From: an uncultured Bacteroidales bacterium
GTDB lineage: Bacteria; Bacteroidota; Bacteroidia; Bacteroidales; UBA932
Assembly: GCA_949289565.1 (NCBI GenBank)
Contig: CASEOO010000035.1
Location: 1 to 62,399, forward strand
Direction of reading: 5' to 3'
DNA: 62,399 nucleotides
The notes under the pieces are model-generated. The model saw only the letters and a list, made by a program, of their open reading frames with translations, did not search any database and was not told the DNA's origin. Shown piece by piece: positions 25,393 to 33,895 of this stretch. The position numbers and the translations under genes were made by a program. Numbering within the stretch: position 1 is the first letter of the stretch; the number at the start of each line of letters is the position of its first letter.

Positions 25393-27408
25393 TCACAGAG
25401 CATACTCCAGTATACGTTTTTTCTCTTTCCCGACCTTCACCTGCAGCTTCAGAGCTTTTTCATTGAACTCCTTGTTCAGGAACTTCGCCTCCAGCGCAGG
25501 TTCTTTCCCGGCTTTTACCTTTGGATAGATGACAGTGATGTACCGCACTGACGGAGAATCGTTTTTCTTCACATTGAAGCTGACATTCATGCGCTGAACT
25601 TTCTTGTTATACGCAGTAGACAGCCACCCCGGCTCTTTTTTCATAGTCATGTTGTCCGGTCCGATGCAGCGGAACATGAAATTGCTTCCATCTTCGAAAT
25701 CCGTATAGAAAGTCATGTCTTCCCGGCTGTTAGGAACATTGCCGCGAGGCATCTGGAAATGCAGGTTAACATTGTTGTTTCCTGACACAGGACCTATAGC
25801 TTCGTCGACTATCACGAAATACTCTCCGTCCACGAAAAATACAGAACGTCTATGTTTCAGGTTCTGATAGCCTGGGTTTTCCGTCACGAGTATCTGCACA
25901 TCCCCCTCCGGCTGCCAGAGCAGGGTTTTCGACTCCGTGGTCTGCAGATTCTCATTGTTCAGGGTCAGGGTATTGTGATGGGCGGTGGCTCTGAACCAGT
26001 TCCTCCACTCCATCACCTCAGCATCGCCGGCATAGACATAGGAGCCGGAATCCTGGAAAAGGCTGCGCCCGTTGTACCACAGCTCGAAAGTCCCGTTGTC
26101 CGGCTGGCAATGCCACTCCCCTTTTGGCCCTGCCTTGACCACCATCTGCAGAGCATCCATGCCCCATCCGTTTCTGAAAACGAAAAATCCTGACTTCAGG
26201 AAACCTTTGGACAGATAGCCAGGGAGAGCTCCTTCCTTCCCTTCCGTAGCCAGATACTTGATGAACTGGTTTTCCGGAAAGATCTTGGCCCATTTTCTAT
26301 AGTGGCCGAGCATGGTGCTTTTCGCAGTCAGCTTGGCATCGCTGAAGAGCGGATTCGTATAGTCAGGGAAGCATATATTTGCATAGAATACTATCATATC
26401 TTCCACTGTGTCGATATAGCTCTGCGGGAAATCGTTCCTGAAACCATTCAGGTCAGCCATCGACAGAGCCTTGATGAAAATCTCGATAGTCGCCAGATGA
26501 TAGTGAGGATCCAGCTCGAACTGGCCTCCGTCTTCATAGACCTGGACTTTGATTTCCCGGTTCAGGATGTCGACACCGCTCTGCCGCCACACTGAAGCCT
26601 CCTTGAATTCAGGGAAGAATGTCCCGGCGTAAATCATCCTCTGCGCCTCGAATAGCAAATGGTTTCCCTTCTCGGAATAATTGTGCAGGATATGGTCTGC
26701 ATGCCTGTGGTAATTCACCAGAAACTCCGTCAGGAACTCGGGCGTGAAATACGGCGAATCTATGAAAAGCTGGAACTGGAAACACTGGTCCTGAAGCCTG
26801 TGGCTCACCTCCAGCGGACGCCATGCGAAACGCACGTTTTCAGCCGCTCCCTTCACTTCACCGCTGCTCGCCAGTTCATACTCCTCCTGGTCTATCTGCA
26901 CGAGCGGGTTTTTCTTTATCCAGTCCATATACTGGTACGCCCATTCCTTTGCATATTTCTCATCGCCGCTCACCCTGTAGGCATAACCCATAGGAGAGAA
27001 CCACTTGTGCCTGTGCAGCTGCCACCGAAGCTCATTGTCTTTTACCGGCCAGTACTGCCAGTCGATGTCTTCGCCATAGTTGAAGGATGGCTGATATCCG
27101 TCATGCACATAGAAGGTATGCTCCAAAGCCTCGTCAGCCCACTTCTGCTGCCTCTTGCTGATTTTCACCTTGTGCACATTTTGTATTTCAGGAGTTTTGA
27201 TATCGCGTCCGCGATAATAGTCCAGAAGAGCCACGGCAGCCGCCGAGTCCCGTCCTTCAGCATGCAACGCTTTCACCTGCTCCAGTCCCGGACTGTCCAG
27301 GTTCAGGAGATCAAATGCCTCGGACTTCAATTCCTGAGCACTTAGTCCTGCGGACAATGACATTGCAGCGGCAGCCGCCGCTGCAATTAAAATAAATTTT
27401 CTGTTCAT
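25393..27408 (-). CDS. hepC: Heparan-sulfate lyase, PL12 (heparinase II/III family)
   Basis: 671 residues. Signal peptide ending SAGLSAQ. Closely resembles the Bacteroides PL12 heparan-sulfate lyase along its length: LKSEAFDLLNLDSPGLEQVK, the alpha-toroid with WQYWPVKDNELRWQLHRHKW, NYSEKGNHLLFEAQRMIYAG, GGQFELDPHYHL, then the beta-sandwich half with GPKGEWHCQPDNGTFELWYN and FVDGEYFVIVDEA. It cleaves low-sulfated heparan sulfate by beta-elimination, leaving the unsaturated uronic acid that the adjacent GH88 removes. Predicted periplasmic. Second gene of the minus-strand operon. Confidence 0.95.
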   Translation of the reverse strand: MNRKFILIAAAAAAAMSLSAGLSAQELKSEAFDLLNLDSPGLEQVKALHAEGRDSAAAVALLDYYRGRDIKTPEIQNVHKVKISKRQQKWADEALEHTFYVHDGYQPSFNYGEDIDWQYWPVKDNELRWQLHRHKWFSPMGYAYRVSGDEKYAKEWAYQYMDWIKKNPLVQIDQEEYELASSGEVKGAAENVRFAWRPLEVSHRLQDQCFQFQLFIDSPYFTPEFLTEFLVNYHRHADHILHNYSEKGNHLLFEAQRMIYAGTFFPEFKEASVWRQSGVDILNREIKVQVYEDGGQFELDPHYHLATIEIFIKALSMADLNGFRNDFPQSYIDTVEDMIVFYANICFPDYTNPLFSDAKLTAKSTMLGHYRKWAKIFPENQFIKYLATEGKEGALPGYLSKGFLKSGFFVFRNGWGMDALQMVVKAGPKGEWHCQPDNGTFELWYNGRSLFQDSGSYVYAGDAEVMEWRNWFRATAHHNTLTLNNENLQTTESKTLLWQPEGDVQILVTENPGYQNLKHRRSVFFVDGEYFVIVDEAIGPVSGNNNVNLHFQMPRGNVPNSREDMTFYTDFEDGSNFMFRCIGPDNMTMKKEPGWLSTAYNKKVQRMNVSFNVKKNDSPSVRYITVIYPKVKAGKEPALEAKFLNKEFNEKALKLQVKVGKEKKRILEYAL

Positions 27409-27479
27409 CGCTGATTATCATTTAACAGAGGCGGCCCGAAAACGGCTCCGGACCAGCCTCCGGCATCTATTTGCGGTAT

Positions 27480-28754
27480 TTAAAGTTCTCTATAGGAAAT
27501 TTCTTTCAAGTCCATGTACCTTTTCAGGCCTTCGAGATAATAATAGTCGGCATAATTCAGCGGCACATCGATTTCAGAGCCGTTCGGCAGGGAGCCTGTG
27601 GAGTGCATCAGGATGAAGCCCTGGTTTGTGCCCGGGGCGGCCAGATATGCATCGCTTGAGAGGCTCTTGAGTATCTTTTCTCCGTAGCCGAAGTATTTCT
27701 GCCCGTCAGGGACCATGGTGCTGAGCTCGAGCATGGCGCAGGCTGTCACCGCTCCTGCGGATGCATCGCGCGGTGTCTCGTTCGTGACAGGTGCATCATA
27801 GTCCCAGTAAGGCACGGCGTCTTCAGCCGCCACTTTCGACATGATCATGTCAGCTATCTTGCATGCAAAGTCAAGGTATTTCTTGTCTCCTGTCTCGCGA
27901 TAGCATGAAGTATAGCCATACACGGCCCAGGCCTGGCCGCGAGCCCATGACGAATCGTCGTTTTTGCCCTGGAAAGTCTGTTTCAGCTCCACTGTGCCGT
28001 CGTCATTGTAGCTGACTACATGCCAGCAGGTATAGTCCGGACGGAAATGGTTAGCCATGGTATGGTCGGCATGACGGACTGCGATATCTTTATATTTAGA
28101 GTCTCCGGTGAGCTTGCTTGCAGTGAAAAGCAGATCGAGATTCATCATATTGTCTATGATGACTGGGAAATTCCATGGTCCGAAATCCCATGAGCGGATG
28201 CATCCGATGGAGTCCTTGAAGCGGCCGCAGAGATTGTCCGAAGTCTCGACGAGGACAGCCGGGATAGTGTCATTTGGCGAAAGCCTCAGGGCATTGCCGT
28301 AGCTGCAGTTTATCATGAACCCGAGGTCGTGCGTGCCTGTATAGCGGCGGATCGGGTCGAGAAGTTCCGTATAGTGGATGGCTTCAGACTTCAGGGCTTC
28401 GTCCCCTGTGAGTTCATAGGCATACCAGAGACTGCCCGGGAAAAAGCCGCTCGTCCAGTCGTAGATGTTGCAGAGACGGCGCTGGCCTTCCTGCCCTGGC
28501 GCCGGCTGCGCCCTGAGGGAGTCCACAAAAGTGGAACGGTCGCGCTCGAGCTGCCTTTCGAGGAAGTCCATGTCGTAGCCCACGCGGATGGATCGCGGGA
28601 GCATCCCGGTGCTTTTGATTTCTTCAGCTGTCCACTTGAGCTGGCTGGAGGCAGTGTCTATGCCCTTTTTCACCCAAGAGAAGTCTTCTGTCTGATTCTG
28701 GCAAGCCGTGATAGCGAGGGCCGCCATGGAAATGGTCAGGAGAATTTTTTTCAT
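27480..28754 (-). CDS. GH88 unsaturated glucuronyl hydrolase (region B)
   Basis: 424 residues, lipobox AITAC. Predicted catalytic aspartates Asp143 (THDLGF) and Asp201 (IIDNMMN); also GFFPGSLWYAYELTG, RGQAWAVYGYT and WDYDAPVTNETPRDASAGA. It removes the unsaturated uronic acid from heparan or chondroitin disaccharides made by the PL12 and PL8 enzymes. First gene of the minus-strand operon, divergent from the second PL12 gene. About 420 residues is normal for the family. Related to the region A GH88 but clearly diverged, so not a recent duplication. Confidence 0.93.
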   Translation of the reverse strand: MKKILLTISMAALAITACQNQTEDFSWVKKGIDTASSQLKWTAEEIKSTGMLPRSIRVGYDMDFLERQLERDRSTFVDSLRAQPAPGQEGQRRLCNIYDWTSGFFPGSLWYAYELTGDEALKSEAIHYTELLDPIRRYTGTHDLGFMINCSYGNALRLSPNDTIPAVLVETSDNLCGRFKDSIGCIRSWDFGPWNFPVIIDNMMNLDLLFTASKLTGDSKYKDIAVRHADHTMANHFRPDYTCWHVVSYNDDGTVELKQTFQGKNDDSSWARGQAWAVYGYTSCYRETGDKKYLDFACKIADMIMSKVAAEDAVPYWDYDAPVTNETPRDASAGAVTACAMLELSTMVPDGQKYFGYGEKILKSLSSDAYLAAPGTNQGFILMHSTGSLPNGSEIDVPLNYADYYYLEGLKRYMDLKEISYREL

Positions 28755-29132
28755 TGTATTATCGGTTATTGTGATTTCAGTGTCTGTATCGCAGGGCTAT
28801 TCCGCGAGAACTTGCCCATGGCCGTCATATCTCCCGCCTCTTGTACGGGACTCAGGCTCCATGCCATGTTTTACAAAGGTAGGGATTAAAATACGGGCGG
28901 AAGACTGATATTGTCCAAAGTCCAGGCTAGCACTATCATTTTTGTAGAAAAAAGATTAGAAATCTTGCAAACCGGAAGCAGTTTTTTCGAATTAAACAAA
29001 ATCTGAATCAATTTAAACAAATTTGATATCATTCAGACATTTTTGAATGAAGATGGGAAAATCCATAATCATGCGCGGAAGGCCTTCGGCTAACTTTGCA
29101 AGAACGAAAAATAACACAAAACCAACAAAACA
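28755..29132. promoter_or_regulatory. Divergent promoter region of the glycosaminoglycan operons
   Basis: 378 bases with no ORF. A minus-strand -7 box TACCTTTG lies at 28874-28881 (leader about 110 bases to GH88) and a plus-strand TAACTTTG at 29091-29098 (28-35 bases before the second PL12 gene). Neither has TTTG at the -33 spacing, as expected for promoters needing an activator. TAAACAAA occurs at 28993-29000 and 29014-29021, in a longer imperfect direct repeat of 21-base period, a plausible site for the hybrid two-component regulator. Confidence 0.55.
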
Positions 29133-31577
29133 ATGAGAAAATCGATTTTAATCTTATCCTCCTTCCTGCTGCTTGCAGGGTGCGTAGGTGAGGAAAACCT
29201 CGACTACGACAAGACATGGAACGAGGATTTCGACTACATCGTCGATGATGACGGGAACGTGAATATCTCGGTTCCAAAAGAAGAGGAACTCACTGACACC
29301 ATCGACCTGAGAATATTCGATGTCATAAACCTCGACTATCCTGGACTCGAAAAAGTGAAGGAAGCGTATGAAGCCGGAAAGCTCTACGCCGAAACTCATC
29401 CTGCCGAGGATGAAGGAAATGGCGAAGGGGAAGGTGGAGAAACCGGAGATGGTTCCGGAGAATCTGCCGGGGAAAGCTCTGAGGGAGACGCCGTCCCTGA
29501 AAGCAAGGCTGACGCTGTTTCCGATGAGGGACAGGGAGACAAAGACGGATATTACAAGGCAGCCGCTTACCTGCTGGAATATTTCAGAACCAGGACGAAT
29601 GTCTCATATCCTCAGATCGAGGCAAGTCTCCTCAACGCCACATACACTGACAATGAAAAGACCATAGCCGACAAGGCGCTCATTGGACATTTCTATGTGA
29701 GAAATTTCGAATATACGGCTGATGACGGGAAGACATATACTGACTTTCCAGATTTCGGCATGGTGAAAAACAAAGAAACAGGAGAATGGACCATCAACTG
29801 GGGGATGCAGCAGCCATCAGGTTTCCCGGCCAATGAGCAGGAATGGGATTCACAGCAGCACAGGCATCAGTGGATGCTTCCTGAATCCAAAGTCTTCCGT
29901 GCCACCGGAGACACAGCATATGTAAACAACTGGAAAATCGTCTACCGGAACTGGGTGGACAACAGCCCTGCGCCAGAAGGTGCAGAAACTGGGAACACCG
30001 TGACCGGAAGCGACATCAGATGGTACGGACTTCAGCCTACAGAACGTCTTTTCGATCAATGCTCGATATTCTTTTATTTCCTCGACGCCGAAGAATTCAC
30101 TCCAGGCTGGCTTTCTTTCTTCCTGAGCGAGTTCGCCAAGACAGCAAACATCGTCATGTCGAACCCGTACAAGACCGATGGGGAAGTAGACTATTCCCAC
30201 AACATTTTCTTAAGCCAGAACAAATCTCTCTTCTTCGCCGGAACACTTTTCCCGGAATTGCTGAATTCATCAAAGTGGAAAGAATACTCCAGCGACAACA
30301 TTGTCAACAAGATCTCGACATTCCTTGAAGACGGAGGACCGAAAGAACGGGATCTTCATTATCACATAGGCAATGTGTCTAACTACTTCGACATATCGCT
30401 GCTTGATAACGGGAACGGAAATTCTCTCGGGAATTTCACGGCGAGCCTCGAAGATGCATGCAATTTTGTAATGGACATGACATATCCGAACTATTCCGTA
30501 GACAATTTCAATGATACACGTTCTGTCAGCTGGACCAAGAATGTCCTCAAGAACAACAATTTCAAATATTATTACGAAATGTTTCCGGACAACAACAAGT
30601 TCCGCTATATGTACACAGAACGGAAAGACGGAAGCGAGCCTTCCGAACTTGTATCATTGTACCCGGATACAGGATATTATATACTCCGCACCGGCTGGAC
30701 AGAAGATTCCGCAATGCTTATTCTGAAAAACAATTCCGACGGGGACTGGCACTGCCAGCTTGACAACCTGACGTTCACTGTGTACAGCAACGGCATCAAA
30801 TTTTCTCCGGATGCCGGCGTATATACATATGACAATGGCGGGACAAGAGAGACCTATCGCAGTGCAGGTATTCACAATACATTGGTTAAATCCAACGGCA
30901 GCTACTGTTCCGGTGTAAACTTCGATGAAAGTTCCAGGAATGGAATCTTCAAGGGCAATTTTACAGGCAGGAACTATGAAGTGGTAGTAGCTGAAAATGC
31001 GAATTATCCTGATCTGACACATCGCAGGGCAGTCTTCCTGGTTGATGAATCTTTCTATGTTCTCGTTGACGAGGGCTACGGTTCATATTCAGGGCTAATG
31101 AAACTTCTGCTGAAAGGCGGAAATCCTATGCTGAACGATAAAAGCTGCAGAGATAACTTTGTAATCGAAAACTGTCATAAACTCGAAGGAAACCCAGCCG
31201 TACCGAGCGGAGATTTTGACAGTTCTCTGCCAGTGACCATGCACACAAACCTTTCAGGAAACAGCAATATAATGTTCATAACCTATCCTGGCACTACAGA
31301 CGGCTATGATGCGAACTGGACTACAGGATATTTCTCCGATGCCATAGGCGAACGCACTCAGCGCAGGCACTATGAAATCTGCCAGAACAAGCCTGCTGAT
31401 GGTGCTGTGCGCTTCATCACTGTCATCTATCCTTATGGAGCGGCATCTGAATACGACGACCTCGACATCAAGGCCGAGTTCACTGACCGTGGATTCTCCG
31501 AAAGCGGCGCCTCTGTAAAAGTGACAGTGGACAAGGCCGGCGAACAGACTATATACAATTTGTCTTATACACTATAA
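29133..31577 (+). CDS. PL12-type heparinase II/III lipoprotein (surface lyase candidate)
   Basis: 814 residues, lipobox LLAGC. The heparinase II/III plan is visible: FDVINLDYPGLEKVKEAYE (about 65-83), SQQHRHQWMLP, GLQPTERLFDQCSIFFYFL, HNIFLSQNKSLFFAGTLFP, GGPKERDLHYHIGN, then a beta-sandwich half with DWHCQLDNLTFTVYSNG, RRAVFLVDESFYVLVDEGYG and RFITVIYPYG. An acidic Gly/Glu/Ser-rich segment of about 45 residues (from about 90) is inserted in the N-terminal domain. Being a lipoprotein and first in the susCD operon, it probably cuts long chains at the cell surface, whereas the PL12 at 25393 works in the periplasm. Substrate specificity within glycosaminoglycans is not certain. Confidence 0.85.
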   Translation: MRKSILILSSFLLLAGCVGEENLDYDKTWNEDFDYIVDDDGNVNISVPKEEELTDTIDLRIFDVINLDYPGLEKVKEAYEAGKLYAETHPAEDEGNGEGEGGETGDGSGESAGESSEGDAVPESKADAVSDEGQGDKDGYYKAAAYLLEYFRTRTNVSYPQIEASLLNATYTDNEKTIADKALIGHFYVRNFEYTADDGKTYTDFPDFGMVKNKETGEWTINWGMQQPSGFPANEQEWDSQQHRHQWMLPESKVFRATGDTAYVNNWKIVYRNWVDNSPAPEGAETGNTVTGSDIRWYGLQPTERLFDQCSIFFYFLDAEEFTPGWLSFFLSEFAKTANIVMSNPYKTDGEVDYSHNIFLSQNKSLFFAGTLFPELLNSSKWKEYSSDNIVNKISTFLEDGGPKERDLHYHIGNVSNYFDISLLDNGNGNSLGNFTASLEDACNFVMDMTYPNYSVDNFNDTRSVSWTKNVLKNNNFKYYYEMFPDNNKFRYMYTERKDGSEPSELVSLYPDTGYYILRTGWTEDSAMLILKNNSDGDWHCQLDNLTFTVYSNGIKFSPDAGVYTYDNGGTRETYRSAGIHNTLVKSNGSYCSGVNFDESSRNGIFKGNFTGRNYEVVVAENANYPDLTHRRAVFLVDESFYVLVDEGYGSYSGLMKLLLKGGNPMLNDKSCRDNFVIENCHKLEGNPAVPSGDFDSSLPVTMHTNLSGNSNIMFITYPGTTDGYDANWTTGYFSDAIGERTQRRHYEICQNKPADGAVRFITVIYPYGAASEYDDLDIKAEFTDRGFSESGASVKVTVDKAGEQTIYNLSYTL

Positions 31578-31586
31578 ACTGCCAGC

Positions 31587-33890
31587 ATGATGAAAAATAA
31601 AATGACCAGACTGCTCACAGCTGTCCTTGCAATCATCGGAATATGCCTGTGCACAGATTCCTGCAGGGATTCGCAGCTGATAGACGAGACTGAATTCAAT
31701 CTTTTCTATCCGGGTCTGACAGATGTCGGCCCAGGAATGGATAATGTGAATATCGAATTGGGCTCATACATAGGGGCCCAGCCATCGGACTTCGCCATCT
31801 CAGGCATCAAATTCAACGGAGAAACATTCCAGGACTCAGAAGGTGTATTCAGCATCGACGCCGCTGAAGGAACACTGAACTTAGGCAAGACCTCCTCATT
31901 GGCCATCGGCCAATACGCTGTCAGCATTTCCTGCATGGCCGGAGGAAAATCCTGGAACTTCCCGGACATCATCATTATCAACATGATGAAGCCGGTTCCT
32001 GAAGAAATCAAGGTGGATCCGTCAGAATTCACCATCAAGATGATCGATGTCATCAACGGCTATTTCGTTCCCGAGAACTACACCGCCCAGATCTACAGTG
32101 ATTCAGAGGCCATCTCCATCACCGAGTACGATATCAGCGAAGTGAAGCTCGACGGGGAAACTATCAGCGGGGACGCCTTTTTCAGCGTTTCAAAAGAAGG
32201 TGTGGTATCCATGGATATCAACGAAGACACTACTCCAGGCGTATATCAGGTTTCATTCAAGCTGATTACCCAGCTGACTGATGACAAGAATCCAGAGGAA
32301 GGACTCTTCGCCGATGCCCTCACGGTGACATTGGCTTCAGCCCCTACTGATATAATATATCCTTTCCTGCCTGTAAAGGTGGAAGAAAACGGTATCGCCA
32401 GGACTTCCGAAACTCCGTCTGTGACAGGCTCACAGGTAGATCTGGCGTTCGAACTTGCAGCTATTTCGCCTGAATATGCAGGTGACAATGCCAGTGCTGA
32501 CTGGATCAGCATTGATCCTGCTACAGGAGCCATCAATGTAAAAGAAGGCCATCCGTTCGTGAACGGAGATTCGTTCCGTCTTGACATCACTGTAACCAAC
32601 GACAACGGAACCACCACCTTCCCTGACGCATGCCAGATAGAAGTAGTGGATAAAGTGGATGAAGTCTCAGGCGTTTCTTACGACCCTGTCGAAATCGTCA
32701 GAGGCCAGGCCGTCATAGCCGATGTGAAGATAGAAGCCGGAGACGATGTCACATACAGTTTCGAGAATCTTCCGGCGGAACTTTCCGAACTCGAACTGAA
32801 TTCCCAGACAGGACGTATCACATTGCCGCAGGGCAATTCTTTGCTGGAGGGCACATACAGCGTAAATGTCATTGCAAGAAACTACAAGAACAGCATGACA
32901 GTCGAATTTTCACTGAACGTAGGAGCCAATCCATACTTCTTCACTACAGTTTCCTGGGGGACAAATCTTGATGACGCACATGCAGATGACCCTGACTACG
33001 CGAACCAGTTCAGGTATCCAATAGGAACAGAAGACATTCCTGAAATAGCCGTCAAGTCCACCGACATGGAGCAGAACAATGCCACATATACGATAAAGGC
33101 CTTGACATCCAAAGCGCCGAATGCCACTATAAATGAAAACACTGGGGCTATCAAGTTTGCAAAGACCAGAGCAGACTCCAGACAGGTAGATATCTATCTG
33201 GTAACTGTTACTAACGGCAAAGGCGAAGCCGGAGAGACGTCTGTAGACATCCCTGTATTCCTGCACTCAAGCGCAAAAGACGGAGAACAGACCGTACAGT
33301 ACACTCCTATCGTATGCAAAATCAATCCTCAAACAGGAGGAACTACTCACGGCCTTGAATTCATCGGCATTTCTGACACGGAAAAAGAGAACTTCTTGAT
33401 AGACTACAGACGTACATTCAGTTATTACAACCTTGGCGGTCCTGAATCTCACGTCAGCGGTACGCTTCCAAAGAAGGAGGATCCTACATTCGTATTCCTC
33501 ACAGCTTTGTGGGAAAACTACTTCATCAATACAATAGGCGGTACATCAAACAACACAGGATCCAAGTCTCCTATGTCATACCTTGCAAATGAAGGATCAA
33601 ATTACGAGACCAGCGGCACTGTAAGGCCTACAACACTGTCCATGGCTCTGGGATATGTCAATCCGGCACAGAACTATGGCGTGACCATAAACCCGAGAAA
33701 ATTCTACTATGACAATGCATGGGCAGACGGACTGTTCATAGGACAGATGGTGTGGAAAATTGTAGACCCTCTGAAAGATGACGGTTCGGCCAAAACTGAG
33801 AAAAATCGAGAAGACGAAGTAAATGACGTAAAGGGTGCCGGACAAATTTTCCCTCTCGTCATCTGGTTCGACCCTGATTATGAAAATTAA
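31587..33890 (+). CDS. Surface glycan-binding lipoprotein, DUF4958-like
   Basis: 767 residues; signal with cysteines at the end (CLCTDSC). The middle is a row of Ig/cadherin-like repeats (IKVDPSEFTIKMIDVINGYF; ISIDPATGAINVKEGHPF; LNSQTGRITLPQGNSLLEGT; INENTGAIKFAKTRADS). The C-terminal 220 residues form a separate domain (YTPIVCKINPQTGGTTHGLE to VIWFDPDYEN). The position between a surface lyase and susC matches the glycan-binding protein of heparan-sulfate loci. No catalytic motif seen. The DUF4958 label is tentative. Starts 9 bases after the lyase gene. Confidence 0.75.
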   Translation: MMKNKMTRLLTAVLAIIGICLCTDSCRDSQLIDETEFNLFYPGLTDVGPGMDNVNIELGSYIGAQPSDFAISGIKFNGETFQDSEGVFSIDAAEGTLNLGKTSSLAIGQYAVSISCMAGGKSWNFPDIIIINMMKPVPEEIKVDPSEFTIKMIDVINGYFVPENYTAQIYSDSEAISITEYDISEVKLDGETISGDAFFSVSKEGVVSMDINEDTTPGVYQVSFKLITQLTDDKNPEEGLFADALTVTLASAPTDIIYPFLPVKVEENGIARTSETPSVTGSQVDLAFELAAISPEYAGDNASADWISIDPATGAINVKEGHPFVNGDSFRLDITVTNDNGTTTFPDACQIEVVDKVDEVSGVSYDPVEIVRGQAVIADVKIEAGDDVTYSFENLPAELSELELNSQTGRITLPQGNSLLEGTYSVNVIARNYKNSMTVEFSLNVGANPYFFTTVSWGTNLDDAHADDPDYANQFRYPIGTEDIPEIAVKSTDMEQNNATYTIKALTSKAPNATINENTGAIKFAKTRADSRQVDIYLVTVTNGKGEAGETSVDIPVFLHSSAKDGEQTVQYTPIVCKINPQTGGTTHGLEFIGISDTEKENFLIDYRRTFSYYNLGGPESHVSGTLPKKEDPTFVFLTALWENYFINTIGGTSNNTGSKSPMSYLANEGSNYETSGTVRPTTLSMALGYVNPAQNYGVTINPRKFYYDNAWADGLFIGQMVWKIVDPLKDDGSAKTEKNREDEVNDVKGAGQIFPLVIWFDPDYEN

Positions 33891-33895
33891 AATTA

